Source: DYGX01 sp035325905 (GTDB lineage Bacteria > Chloroflexota > Anaerolineae > Aggregatilineales > Aggregatilineaceae). From it: a DNA stretch of 46,095 nucleotides. Every line of letters starts with the position of its first letter. The stretch's first letter is position 1. The stretch spans positions 1-46,095 of the forward strand of contig DAOKYY010000023.1 in NCBI GenBank assembly GCA_035325905.1, read 5' to 3'. A program made the position numbers and the translations under genes. Below, piece by piece: positions 1-7,845 of this stretch. The notes below the pieces were generated by a model. The model was given only the letters and a program-made list of their open reading frames with translations, did not search any database and was not told the DNA's origin.

Positions 1-122
1 CCCGCTGCCAGACCCATTCGGGGGATGACGGGCGGCGCGAGCTTCCGCCCCTCCCTCTGGACGCCGGATTGTTCTCTCGTGGTCCCGTCTGGAAAGTTCA
101 TAACAGCTTCTAGGCTTTAGGC

Positions 123-1661
123 TCAATGCCGGAAGTGGCGCGCGCCCGTGAATACCATCGCCATTCCCGCCGCGTCTGCCGCGGCGATCACGTCCTGATC
201 GCGGATCGAGCCGCCCGGCTGGATGACGCACGTCACCCCCGCCGCCGCGGCGACTTCGATCGCGTCGGGAAACGGGAAGAAGGCGTCCGAGGCCAGCGCC
301 GCGCCCTGCGCCCGCTCGCCAGCCTTCTCGACCGCCAGCCGCGCGGCGTCAACCCGGCTGGGCAACCCGCCGCCAATGCCAACCGTCGCGTTAGCGGTCG
401 CCAGCACAATTGCGTTGCTTTTAACTGGCTGCACCGCGCGCCACGCGAACCGCAACGCCTGAAGCTCATTCGACGTCGGCCGGCGCTGTGTCACGACGCG
501 CCAGTTCGCCCCCTCGGAATCGTCCCGGTCGGGCCGCTGAAGCAGATAGCCGCCGATCACGCTGCGCAGCTCAACCGTCGGCGGGGTGCGCTCCGGCCCG
601 CGAATCAGGCGGCAGTTCTTCCGCCCTTCGCCGAGCATCTGCTGGGCGCTCGGCGTGAAATCGGGCGCCGCAATCGCCTCGACGAACAGCGCGCCTAACG
701 CCTCAACAAAGGCCTCATCGACCGGGCGGTTGGCGGCGATCACCCCTCCGAAAGCCGACACCGGGTCCGACGCCAGCGCCAGCGGCAGCGCCTCGGCGGC
801 GGTCGGAGCGGTCGCAATCCCGGTCGGGTTGAGGTGCTTGACGATCACGACCGCCGGCGTCTCGAAAATGCCCACGGCGCGCCACGCGGCGTCCAGGTCG
901 AGCAAGTTGTTGTACGACAGCTCCTTGCCGCCGAGCACCTGCCCGCCGAGGGGCGTACCGTCGGCGCGAACGGCGTAGAGACCGGCGTGCTGGTGCGGGT
1001 TCTCGCCATAGCGCAGGTCGAGAATGCGCGTCAGCCCCAGCGAAACAATCGCGGGCAGCGCCTCGGTGGCCGTGTCCTGCGGGAGCAGCTCGCGCGCCAG
1101 GTACGCGTGAATCGCGGTGTCGTAGTCGCGCGTCAGGGCAAAGGCTTTGACGGCCATCCGGCGGCGGAAGTCGTCGTCCACCTTGCCCGCCACACGCAGC
1201 TTGGCGAGCGCCGCCGGGTAATCCGCCGGATCGGTGATGACCAGCACGCGGGAGAAGTTCTTGGCCGCCGCGCGCACGAGCGCCACGCCGCCCACGTCAA
1301 TCTGCTCAAGCGCCTCGGCCACGCTGATCCCCTCCTGCGCGATCGTCTCCTGAAACGGGTACAGGTTGCAGATCACCATATCGATGGGCGCGTATCCATG
1401 CTTGCGCAGGGTTTCCATATCGGCGTCGGTGTCGCGCGCCAGGATCGCGGCATGAATCGCCGGGTGAAGCGTCTTCACGCGGCCCGCCAGCATCTCCGGC
1501 GCCTGCGTCACGGCTTCAACCGGCGTCGAATGCACGCCCAGCACGTCGAGCGCCCGCGCCGTGCCGCCGCTGGCGACCAGGTCCCAGCCCAGCTCCACCA
1601 GCCCGTGCGCGAACACGTCAAGGCCGGACTTGTCATATACGCTGATAAACGCGCGTGGCAT
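123..1661 (-). CDS. purH: Bifunctional AICAR transformylase / IMP cyclohydrolase
   Basis: The 512-residue product catalyses the last two steps of de novo IMP synthesis in the cytosol: formylation of AICAR from 10-formyl-THF, then ring closure of FAICAR. The N-terminal part (about 1-190) reads as the MGS-like IMP cyclohydrolase domain, beginning RAFISVYDKSGL with the phosphate-binding ASGGTA. The C-terminal part is the transformylase domain, with LRYGENPHQ and the catalytic Lys-His in VKHLNPTG, ending GARHFRH. The length is normal for PurH. The ATG at 1661 follows GAGGA on the minus strand. The gene stands alone here; no other pur gene is in the window. Identification is very secure from the motifs. 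Confidence 0.97.
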   Translation of the reverse strand: MPRAFISVYDKSGLDVFAHGLVELGWDLVASGGTARALDVLGVHSTPVEAVTQAPEMLAGRVKTLHPAIHAAILARDTDADMETLRKHGYAPIDMVICNLYPFQETIAQEGISVAEALEQIDVGGVALVRAAAKNFSRVLVITDPADYPAALAKLRVAGKVDDDFRRRMAVKAFALTRDYDTAIHAYLARELLPQDTATEALPAIVSLGLTRILDLRYGENPHQHAGLYAVRADGTPLGGQVLGGKELSYNNLLDLDAAWRAVGIFETPAVVIVKHLNPTGIATAPTAAEALPLALASDPVSAFGGVIAANRPVDEAFVEALGALFVEAIAAPDFTPSAQQMLGEGRKNCRLIRGPERTPPTVELRSVIGGYLLQRPDRDDSEGANWRVVTQRRPTSNELQALRFAWRAVQPVKSNAIVLATANATVGIGGGLPSRVDAARLAVEKAGERAQGAALASDAFFPFPDAIEVAAAAGVTCVIQPGGSIRDQDVIAAADAAGMAMVFTGARHFRH

Positions 1662-1737
1662 TGCATATCCTCATTTCGCAAACGGACCACCAGCCGGGGC
1701 AGCCGATTTCCCCCAGACATCGCCTGCCTGTCTTTAA

Positions 1738-1790
1738 CTGTACACGCAAAGCGCCGCGCAAAAAACCCGCTGCTTCGGCAAGGTGTACAG
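1738..1790. promoter_or_regulatory. Inverted repeat CTGTACAC / GTGTACAG in the purH upstream region
   Basis: Perfect 8-bp arms at 1738-1745 and 1783-1790 flank 37 bp, about 80-130 bp upstream of the purH start. The spacing suits either an RNA stem in the purH leader or a pair of operator half-sites. I cannot tell which, and no known regulator is recognised. The whole 1662-1961 gap holds this repeat, the purH ribosome site and a possible promoter for the small gene at 1962, and no other gene that I can support. Confidence 0.3.
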
Positions 1791-1847
1791 ACTTGCATTG
1801 CCTGGGCGCGGCTGCCATGTGCAGAAAGCGAATAGGACCAGCGTTGC

Positions 1848-1877
1848 TTGACGGCAACCGTGCTAAGATTGTTAAAT
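1848..1877 (+). promoter_or_regulatory. Possible promoter for the 66-residue OB-fold-like gene
   Basis: TTGACG (1848-1853) and TTAAAT (1872-1877) are 18 bp apart. The -35 is good and the -10 is weak. It lies about 85 bp upstream of the ATG at 1962. Confidence 0.35.
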
Positions 1878-1961
1878 AAAGGTAGGTGCGGCGTTTGGAT
1901 TTCGGGACATCGTCTTCATCGACTGGAACCAGTGGGTGTTGTTAGGGCTAAGGAGAGAGAG

Positions 1962-2162
1962 ATGCACAGCGAAAATCGCCTGGAAGGACGTGTGATCCGC
2001 GTTGGACGCGGCTGGGCTGATGTGACCGTCGGGCGCACGGTCCGCCGCATCACCACCCGCCCGGACCTGTTGCTCCGGGTCGGCAACCGTATCAGCGTGG
2101 ACCGGGATGGCGGCGCCATCCCGCGCCCCGTCGAGCCAGCCTCGACCGCCCGCACGCGTTAG
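1962..2162 (+). CDS. Small OB-fold-like protein (66 aa), resembling the N-terminal domain of RsgA
   Basis: The frame is open further upstream, but the ATG at 1962 is preceded by AAGGAGAGAG, so I start there. The 66 residues begin MHSENRLEGRVIRVGRGW and continue with a basic strand pattern (VTVGRTVRRI, then LRVGNRISVDRDGG). Short beta strands with a GRVI..GRG..ADV opening and a VGNRISV middle resemble the OB-fold that precedes the GTPase domain in RsgA/YjeQ. No GTPase domain follows. A small nucleic-acid-binding protein is a reasonable inference; the molecular role is unknown. It converges with the minus-strand gene ending at 2339, with a hairpin between them. Confidence 0.6.
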   Translation: MHSENRLEGRVIRVGRGWADVTVGRTVRRITTRPDLLLRVGNRISVDRDGGAIPRPVEPASTARTR

Positions 2163-2285
2163 CTCGTCGCGCCCGGCCTGCTGCCAAAGAGCCAGTCCGA
2201 AAAGCTTGGGAACTCGCTGAGAGTTTGGCTGACCGGTTAGCGCCCTGCCTAAACCCTGAACTAGACTTTCGGAAATAGTGATTTG

Positions 2286-2321
2286 AACTGCGCAGCCGGG
2301 TGGTGGCCCGGCTGCGCAGTT
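2286..2321. terminator. 15-bp perfect hairpin between convergent genes
   Basis: Arms 2286-2300 and 2307-2321 are perfect complements with a 6-nt loop. Neither side has a strong U tract, so it may act as a bidirectional, partly U-independent terminator or as an mRNA 3-prime end stabiliser. Confidence 0.6.
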
Positions 2322-2338
2322 GCGCCTGAGCCGCAATC

Positions 2339-4240
2339 TCATGCACCCTGCGGCGGCAGGCGCAGCACTTTGTATGTCTCCAGCGGGATCACCACGTCTG
2401 AGCCAAAGACTTTGACTGGCTCGCCCTGCTCCGGTGCGATCACCCACCCGCTGATAAATTCCGGGGTGATCAGCGTTACGCGCTGCGGCTCCGGCGCAGA
2501 ATTCACCAGATGCCACTGCGTCCCGCCGCCCGGCTCGCGCCAGATCGTGAACAGCACCGGCTGCGCCGAGCGCACGCGGGGCCGGAAGTCCGCGCCGAGC
2601 GCCGTCGCCAGCTCGTCGAGCGCGACGCCAGGAAGCTGGATCGCAGCGGTCGCGTTGGGCGAAGCGCCTGGCAGCCGCAGCCAGCGCGCCGCCCGACGCC
2701 GCACCGTGCCACCGCCGCGCCAGCGCACCCCGATCAGCGCGGTGCGATGAGCCGCCCGCCGCACCACCGGCCAATGCGCGCGCCCTGGCTTGAGCGGCTG
2801 GAAAGCGGTCCACAACGGGCGACCGGCGCTGCCGGAGCGCATCTGCTGGAGCGCGATCACCCGCCCGCCGCGTGCGCCAAACTCGATCAGCCGCGCGTCC
2901 AGCCCGGCGACCGGACCCGGCGGCACGATCAGCGTCTCGACCCCGTCCCACGTCTCGTCGCCGACGACGCGCAACGGCAGCCCCATCTGGATCACCGCCG
3001 CGCACGCCGCCTCGAACACCGGCTCAACCGGGTCATTTTTCCACCAGGTGAAAGCCGGCGGGCAGTAGATCGCCAGCGGTCCCGCGCCGGTTCGGGCGCC
3101 GAGCCAGCCGCGCTGCGCTTCGATCCACCCGTTGAATTCCGCCAGCGCGGCGCGCAAGCCCTGATAGCGGGTCTCAAGCAGCAGCGTCAGGGTGCGGCCC
3201 GCGACGAAGCCGGTTCCGTCGATCACCGGCGGGCACGCCAGCGCCGCCGCGACGCTGCCCGCGCGCGTCCAGGCGTGCGGCGTGTCTGTAGTGCTGGACG
3301 TTGAGCGCGCTGCGCCCAGCAGGCTCGCCGCCTGGGCGTCCGGCCCCAGGCGCGCCCGCGCCGCTGCCAGCGCGACCCCCGGCCCGGCCAACCCGCGCGG
3401 CTCCGCCAGCGAATCGCGCACCAGGTACAGGTCAACGTGCGCGCCGATCGCCGCCGGGTCGTGCCCGTATTGCAGAGCTGCCAAGCCACCCGGAACAGGC
3501 GGCCCTTCGGCGACGAACAGGGCGTCCGGGCGATGCGCGCGCGCTGCCGCCGCCCATTCGCCGATCCGCCGCGCCGTTAGGGACGCGCGCCATTCGAGGT
3601 AGTGCTGCACGGGCCGCGCACGAAGCGTGGGCAGGCGCGGAATCTCGGCTCCGCCTGCTGCCTCGGCGTAGGCTGCCCGGCAGCGCGGGCAGGCGCATCC
3701 GGCTCCGCCGAGCAGGCCCCCGTCCGCCGCCAGCGGAACGCCCCCGGCCCACGGCGCCATGAGCCAGACGCCTTCGATCCCGGCGTCGAGCGCCTGGATC
3801 AGATGACGCTCGACAGTCGCCAGCCACTCGGCGTCGTTCCAGCAAGCGTACAGCCGCCCGATTTGCGCGGGAATCCGCCGCCCGGTCACGTCGCGCGCCG
3901 CCCAATTGCGCTCGGCGTAGCTGGCTTGCGGCACGTAGCTGGACGCCATCACCCCGGCCAGCACGCCCAGCCCAGCGTCTCGATAGAGCCGCGCCACGCG
4001 CCCAAACCCCACGCGATCGACTTCGTCCAGCTCCGGCGGCAGCCCCCAGCTAAAGACGAGGAGCGCATGCGTCGCGCCGAGCGCCGCCGCGCGCGCCGCC
4101 CCGTCCCCGGCGTGAGCCATGTCCAGCGTCGGGGCGTCGACCAGCGAGCCAGGATACGCCCGCTTCAGGCTGAGCCGCGCGCCGCGCCCCCCTTGAAGCA
4201 TCAGCCCGCGCCACATGCCTGCGCTGAGTTCAGTTGGCAT
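2339..4240 (-). CDS. Putative TIM-barrel glycoside hydrolase-like protein (633 aa)
   Basis: No signal peptide is visible (it starts MPTELSAGMWRGLML), so the protein is probably cytoplasmic. The first 330 residues read as a (beta/alpha)8 domain of the putative glycosyl hydrolase type, with FSWGLPPELDEV, a long run around YACWNDAEWLATVERHL, and a CACPRCRAAYAEA segment that is common in such proteins. Residues after about 370 resemble the beta-galactosidase-like glutamine-amidotransferase/trimerisation fold (IYCPPAFTWWKND, DETWDGVETLIVPPGPV), followed by a C-terminal beta domain. I cannot assign the catalytic pair or the substrate. The ATG at 4240 follows AAGGTG. The gene stands alone and converges with the 66-residue gene. 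Confidence 0.6.
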   Translation of the reverse strand: MPTELSAGMWRGLMLQGGRGARLSLKRAYPGSLVDAPTLDMAHAGDGAARAAALGATHALLVFSWGLPPELDEVDRVGFGRVARLYRDAGLGVLAGVMASSYVPQASYAERNWAARDVTGRRIPAQIGRLYACWNDAEWLATVERHLIQALDAGIEGVWLMAPWAGGVPLAADGGLLGGAGCACPRCRAAYAEAAGGAEIPRLPTLRARPVQHYLEWRASLTARRIGEWAAAARAHRPDALFVAEGPPVPGGLAALQYGHDPAAIGAHVDLYLVRDSLAEPRGLAGPGVALAAARARLGPDAQAASLLGAARSTSSTTDTPHAWTRAGSVAAALACPPVIDGTGFVAGRTLTLLLETRYQGLRAALAEFNGWIEAQRGWLGARTGAGPLAIYCPPAFTWWKNDPVEPVFEAACAAVIQMGLPLRVVGDETWDGVETLIVPPGPVAGLDARLIEFGARGGRVIALQQMRSGSAGRPLWTAFQPLKPGRAHWPVVRRAAHRTALIGVRWRGGGTVRRRAARWLRLPGASPNATAAIQLPGVALDELATALGADFRPRVRSAQPVLFTIWREPGGGTQWHLVNSAPEPQRVTLITPEFISGWVIAPEQGEPVKVFGSDVVIPLETYKVLRLPPQGA

Positions 4241-4291
4241 CGCGCACCTTCACTCGTTATTTCGGGTATGCTCGTCCTACCGTCACCCCGC

Positions 4292-4375
4292 ATTATAGCC
4301 GAAGACCGGCGTTCGGGCTGAAACCGCGCGCAACGCAACCGCGCACTGGTTGATCGCCGCAAGCGAAGGTACAAT
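4292..4375. promoter_or_regulatory. Divergent promoter region between 4240(-) and 4442(+)
   Basis: A minus-strand TATAAT lies at 4292-4297, about 55 bp upstream of the glycosidase-like gene. A plus-strand TACAAT lies at 4370-4375, with TGGTTG 17 bp before it (4347-4352). The -10 boxes are good and the -35 boxes are poor. Confidence 0.35.
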
Positions 4376-4441
4376 CTGCGCAGCGTGTCGAAAGGGCCTC
4401 GTCAAGACTGTGTGCGAGCGAGGGCAGAAGAGAGGATCGTC

Positions 4442-4765
4442 ATGGTGAGCGACAGCACCGAGAAAGTCGAATTGATGCGCCGGTTGCGAGATGAAAAGGT
4501 CCGCGTGCACCTGGAGCAATACGCGCCGGTCTGGATGGTCGATGAGACCGCCCTCCCCGCCGATGACGCGCTGCGCTTCAACGTGGTCTTCATGCATCCG
4601 CGCTACGGTTGGGTCAACCGTCGCTATCGCTACGACGCCTTTAACGATGTGCTGTATCATAACGGCCAGCGCCGGATCGATGAAGAGGAGGCGCTCGACG
4701 TACAGGAACAAGACCCGTACATCCCGGCGGAAACGATCAACACGCTTGAAGCCTACGGCGGCTGA
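4442..4765 (+). CDS. Conserved hypothetical protein (107 aa)
   Basis: The start at 4442 (MVSDSTEKVELM) is chosen over the upstream in-frame ATG at 4385 because AGAGAGGA lies just before it and the extra residues look non-coding. The protein is small and acidic, with no membrane segment. It has an N-terminal helix rich in charged residues (MRRLRDEKVRVHLEQY) and then a beta-rich part (RFNVVFMHPRYGWVNRRYRY, YHNGQRRIDEEEAL). I do not recognise a family. It is monocistronic, with its own hairpin terminator. Confidence 0.75.
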   Translation: MVSDSTEKVELMRRLRDEKVRVHLEQYAPVWMVDETALPADDALRFNVVFMHPRYGWVNRRYRYDAFNDVLYHNGQRRIDEEEALDVQEQDPYIPAETINTLEAYGG

Positions 4766-4816
4766 CCGCTCTCGGCGCCGCCCCTCAGACACCCCCTCTT
4801 TCATAGCTGCGATCAA

Positions 4817-4854
4817 CAAACGGGAGCAGCCTGTCGCTCCTCCCGTTTGCTTTT
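4817..4854 (+). terminator. Rho-independent terminator after the 107-aa gene
   Basis: 10-bp arms CAAACGGGAG (4817-4826) and CTCCCGTTTG (4840-4849) are followed by CTTTT. Confidence 0.85.
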
Positions 4855-4884
4855 GTTCGCTCCGCGCGCGCCCCGCGCCGCCGC

Positions 4885-5901
4885 TCAGGCGGCGGAGTCC
4901 AGGCTGATCGCAACCTGGAAAATACGGGTGTCCTTCGCCCCCAGGTCATACTTGTACGGCTCGTCCCCCCGCAGGAAGTCCAGCTCGTCGCGCCCGTCTT
5001 CGATCGCGCGCTCGATCACGCGCGCCATCAGGATGATGCCGGGGCTGAGGTGCCCGTGCGCGGCGGGGTCGTGGCCGGAATTGTAAACCATCACCCGGTT
5101 GCCATAGTCGAAATTGAGATAGGCCGCCGCCGGCTGCCCGCTGACCGTCAGAAACGCCAGCTGCAGCCAGCCAGCTTCCGCGATGCGCGGCACGACGCTG
5201 CGGAAAAAGGTAACGTTCTCCGGCTCGCGCAAAAATAGCGCCTTCTCGTCGCTGCTGGCCGCCATCAATGCCAGGAACTTGTCCAGCTCGCCGTTCAGCT
5301 CGTCCGGTGACGAGACGATGTACCAATCAACCTCGTCGCTCCCCGCCCGGCGGAGTTTGCGGCGTAGCTCGTGCCGGTCCTTCTTGTCCAGACCGGCGAT
5401 GAACGCCTCGAAGGTCTCCGGCAAAGTAATGATCGGGCAGACTTCCTGAAACGTAACCTCGACGGTGTACCCGCGCGCCTCGAAGATTTCGGGCAGCACC
5501 TGGGCCGTTGGCGACGCTTCGGGCACGTTGCACAGGCGGATGTCGTCGAAGTCGTCGCCGCGCGTCGCGATGAACTCCGCCAGCGCCTCGAACACCGCGC
5601 GCTCCAGGCCCCGACAGGCGATAATTTCGAGATAGTCGGTCACGTCCACGCAGCCGATCGCGCGGACAACCCGCCGGTCTTTGCCCTCGCGCTGCACAAA
5701 CCAGGGCGCCAGCCCCACCAGTTGCCCGCCCTCGCGCACTGCCAGCGCCCAGATTTCGCCGGGATGGTACGCGTCCCACCAGCTTGATTGCCATTCGTAG
5801 GTCAGGAAGATGCAGTCAGCGCCGCTGTCGCGCAGCAGCAGGTTCCATTGATGTTTCAGATCGTCAAAGAGCGCAGTGCTGGTATATAAGGTGACTTCCA
5901 A
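4885..5901 (-). CDS. GNAT/BioF2-like acyltransferase (CelD-like)
   Basis: About 338 residues belong to the PF13480-type acetyltransferase fold seen in CelD and in FemAB-like proteins. Recognisable parts are the N-terminal YTSTALFDDLKHQWNLLL, FLTYEWQSSWWDAY, and the C-terminal acceptor half (AFLTVSGQPAAAYLNFDYG and the LSPGIILMARVIERAIEDG helix) ending in FLRGDEPYKYDLG. Members of this fold act in exopolysaccharide or cell-envelope acylation or aminoacylation; the substrate here is unknown. No ATG fits. A TTG at 5901 has AGAGAGGG six bases upstream and is preferred. A further in-frame TTG at 5922 (345 aa) lacks a ribosome site. It is monocistronic. Confidence 0.8.
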   Translation of the reverse strand: MEVTLYTSTALFDDLKHQWNLLLRDSGADCIFLTYEWQSSWWDAYHPGEIWALAVREGGQLVGLAPWFVQREGKDRRVVRAIGCVDVTDYLEIIACRGLERAVFEALAEFIATRGDDFDDIRLCNVPEASPTAQVLPEIFEARGYTVEVTFQEVCPIITLPETFEAFIAGLDKKDRHELRRKLRRAGSDEVDWYIVSSPDELNGELDKFLALMAASSDEKALFLREPENVTFFRSVVPRIAEAGWLQLAFLTVSGQPAAAYLNFDYGNRVMVYNSGHDPAAHGHLSPGIILMARVIERAIEDGRDELDFLRGDEPYKYDLGAKDTRIFQVAISLDSAA

Positions 5902-5949
5902 TTCAGTCCCTCTCTCACGCAACGAGCGGGGTAAGCCCCGTTATTGCTC

Positions 5950-5955
5950 ATTATA
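5950..5955 (-). promoter_or_regulatory. -10 box TATAAT upstream of the acyltransferase
   Basis: A perfect TATAAT on the minus strand lies about 50 bp from the TTG start. No convincing -35 was found at 16-18 bp. Confidence 0.35.
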
Positions 5956-6061
5956 CAGAACGGCGAGTTTTCCGCCCATGCGCGGCGCGTAAGATCGTCG
6001 CTAGAATCCCGGCCGGGCCGCGCGGCACGCTTCTTTTGTGCAAATCACGCGGGGAAAAGCC

Positions 6062-6090
6062 TTGTCAGCCTGCGCGGTGCCTGGTATAAT
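6062..6090 (+). promoter_or_regulatory. Promoter of tRNA-Thr
   Basis: TTGTCA (6062-6067), a 17-bp spacer and TATAAT (6085-6090) match a near-consensus housekeeping promoter. The expected start point is about 6097, seven bases before the mature tRNA. The same box pair and spacing recur at 27171-27199. Confidence 0.85.
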
Positions 6091-6103
6091 CCGTCTCAAT
6101 ATT

Positions 6104-6176
6104 GCCACCCTAGCTCAATCGGCAGAGCAAACGCTTCGTAAGCGTTAGGTTATGAGTTCAACTCTCATGGGTGGCT
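6104..6176 (+). tRNA. tRNA-Thr (anticodon CGT)
   Basis: 73 nt with a perfect 7-bp acceptor stem (GCCACCC / GGGTGGC), D stem GCTC/GAGC, anticodon stem AACGC/GCGTT with loop TTCGTAA (anticodon CGT, reading ACG), and T stem ATGAG/CTCAT with loop TTCAACT. The discriminator base is T, and CCA is not encoded. It has its own promoter upstream and a terminator downstream. Confidence 0.97.
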
Positions 6177-6188
6177 CACGGATGGAAG

Positions 6189-6217
6189 TGCCCCAGTGTT
6201 TCCACTGCGGGCATTTT
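6189..6217 (+). terminator. Terminator of tRNA-Thr
   Basis: The hairpin TGCCCCAGTG - TTTC - CACTGCGGGCA has a one-base bulge and is followed by TTTT at 6214-6217. Confidence 0.75.
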
Positions 6218-6224
6218 ATATAAT
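6196..6224 (+). promoter_or_regulatory. Possible udk promoter
   Basis: A perfect TATAAT (6219-6224) directly follows the tRNA terminator, 36 bp before the udk ATG. The hexamer 17 bp upstream (GTGTTT) is a poor -35. Confidence 0.4.
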
Positions 6225-6259
6225 CCTGCGTGCTGGTTCCACGGGACGAGGAGTTGGCT

Positions 6260-6904
6260 ATGTCCGAGCGCTCCCAGCGCCCCATCCCCGTTACGATCGG
6301 CGTGGCCGGCGGCACCGGATCGGGAAAGACGACCGTTTCCAAAGCGATTCTCGACCGCGTGGGCACCGAGCACATCGCCTATCTGGAGCACGACTCTTAC
6401 TACAAAGACCTCGACGACATCCCGCACGTGCCCGGCGAGCGGATCAACATGGACCATCCTGACGTGCTGGAGACGCCGCTGCTGATCGAGCACCTGCACC
6501 GGCTGAAACGGTGGGAAGCGGTCGCCGTGCCGGTGTACGATTACACGACCTATCGTCGCACCGGCGAGACGCGGATCGTCGAGCCACAGCCGATCATTCT
6601 GGTCGAAGGCATCCTGGTTTTCGCCGAGCCGGAACTTCGCATGCTGTTTGACGTAAGAATTTTTGTAGACACCGATCCCGATATCCGGTTTATCCGCCGG
6701 CTTCAGCGCGACGTGGCGGAGCGCGAGCGCACCGTGCGATCCGTGATCGAGCAGTATCTTGGCAGCGTGCGTCCGATGCACCTGGAATTCGTCGAGCCGA
6801 GCAAGCGTTACGCCGACGTGATCATCCCGGAGGGCGGGCAGAATCTCGTCGCGATTGAGATGGTCGCGGCCCGCATCCGCAGTCTACTCGACCGTTCCGT
6901 CTAA
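6260..6904 (+). CDS. udk: Uridine/cytidine kinase
   Basis: A 214-residue P-loop kinase that phosphorylates uridine and cytidine in pyrimidine salvage. The Walker A motif is GGTGSGKTT near residue 20. HDSYYKDLDDIP, NMDHPDVLETPL, VPVYDYTTYRRT and ILVEGILVF are the diagnostic blocks of the Udk family, as is DTDPDIRFIRRLQRD with its lid arginines. The start is placed at the ATG at 6260 because ACGAGGAG precedes it; an in-frame ATG at 6230 would add ten unconserved residues. The VTT-type membrane gene follows after 30 bp and may be cotranscribed. Confidence 0.95.
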   Translation: MSERSQRPIPVTIGVAGGTGSGKTTVSKAILDRVGTEHIAYLEHDSYYKDLDDIPHVPGERINMDHPDVLETPLLIEHLHRLKRWEAVAVPVYDYTTYRRTGETRIVEPQPIILVEGILVFAEPELRMLFDVRIFVDTDPDIRFIRRLQRDVAERERTVRSVIEQYLGSVRPMHLEFVEPSKRYADVIIPEGGQNLVAIEMVAARIRSLLDRSV

Positions 6905-6934
6905 CCGCTTGCGAGGAGCGCCGCGCGATACGCC

Positions 6935-7546
6935 ATGTTTCGCCGTTTCGCCGACCGACTGCCCCAGCTATTTGCGCGCCCTGTCGCGCCCGTCACGCCG
7001 CGCCCCGTGAAACGTGAGACGATCAAGCGCGTGGCGCTGCTGGCGCTGATCGCGGCGCTAACCGTGACGATCAGCCTCAACCAGGAACGGATCTCCGGGC
7101 TGGCGGCGCTCGGCTATATCGGCGCGTTCCTGGCGATGCTGCTCAGCAACGCCACGCTGATTCTCCCCGCGCCGGGGCTGATCTTCGTCTTCGCGCTGGG
7201 CAGCTCGCTGCATCCGCTGCTGGTCGGGCTGTCCGCCGGGCTGGGCGCCACGCTCGGCGAGCTGACCGGCTACATCGCGGGCTACAGCGGCGTCGGGATC
7301 GCGGAGAACTCGGCGATCGTGCATCGCGTGCGCCGCTGGATGGAGCAGCGCGGCCTGTGGACGATCTTTGTGCTCAGTATCATCCCGAACCCGATCTTCG
7401 ACATCGCCGGCATCCTGGCCGGGGCCAGCCGTATCCCCGTCTGGCGCTTCATGGGCATTACGGTCGTCGGCAAAATCCTTCAGGGCAGCGCGATCGCGCT
7501 GGCCGGGTCGCTCAGCCTGTCGTGGGTCCAGAAGCTGCTGTCGTAG
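6935..7546 (+). CDS. VTT/SNARE-associated (DedA-like) membrane protein
   Basis: 203 residues with a basic N-terminus and about five hydrophobic segments, beginning VALLALIAALTVTISL and LGYIGAFLAMLLS. The block IIPNPIFDIAGILAGASRIPVW is the conserved C-terminal part of the VTT domain. The family includes DedA and TMEM41/VMP1 relatives, implicated in lipid scrambling or undecaprenyl-phosphate recycling; no direct evidence of function is visible here. The first 30 residues are arginine-rich and cytoplasmic. It lies 30 bp after udk on the same strand. Confidence 0.8.
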   Translation: MFRRFADRLPQLFARPVAPVTPRPVKRETIKRVALLALIAALTVTISLNQERISGLAALGYIGAFLAMLLSNATLILPAPGLIFVFALGSSLHPLLVGLSAGLGATLGELTGYIAGYSGVGIAENSAIVHRVRRWMEQRGLWTIFVLSIIPNPIFDIAGILAGASRIPVWRFMGITVVGKILQGSAIALAGSLSLSWVQKLLS

Positions 7547-7602
7547 CGAGTACACGAGAATAGGAGCATCCTTTTAGCAAGGCGTCATGAATAGGGGATA
7601 AG

Positions 7603-7845
7603 GTGACTCCAAGAATACTCACAGTCGGTGGTTTTCGGTTTATTATCTTTACACACGATCATCCACCTGCACACGTACATGTGCTCAGTGGCGAACGGCG
7701 TGCGAAATTCGGCCTCAACCCTGTTCGACTGCTCAGCAACAGGGGCTATCACTCACGGGAGCTAAAGCAGATTGAGCGCCTGGTTGTTGAAAACCAGAAA
7801 CTTTTTCTCAACATCTGGGGCACCATATATGGAGATACGGAATGA
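7603..7845 (+). CDS. DUF4160 family protein
   Basis: 80 residues starting with GTG after GGGGATAAG. The family signature is FTHDHPPAHVHV near the N-terminus, followed by a helical C-terminal half (SNRGYHSRELKQIERLVVENQKLFLNIW). DUF4160 genes usually sit directly before a DUF2442 gene, as here, and the pair is often listed among putative toxin-antitoxin-like modules, without firm biochemical proof. The stop overlaps the next start (ATGA). The DNA is clearly A+T-richer than its neighbours (19 G+C in the 50 bases 7611-7660), which suggests recent acquisition. Confidence 0.85.
   Translation: MTPRILTVGGFRFIIFTHDHPPAHVHVLSGERRAKFGLNPVRLLSNRGYHSRELKQIERLVVENQKLFLNIWGTIYGDTE

Noticed and set aside
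1..122. Left-edge sequence examined for a gene or terminator
   Set aside because: No convincing ORF; only a weak stem around GGCGG/CCGCC and a short AGGCT direct repeat near 110-122.
834..1835. 333-codon plus-strand frame across purH
   Set aside because: It is antisense to the well-supported purH gene, Arg/Gln-rich, with no recognisable domain; a mirror frame of G+C-rich coding DNA.
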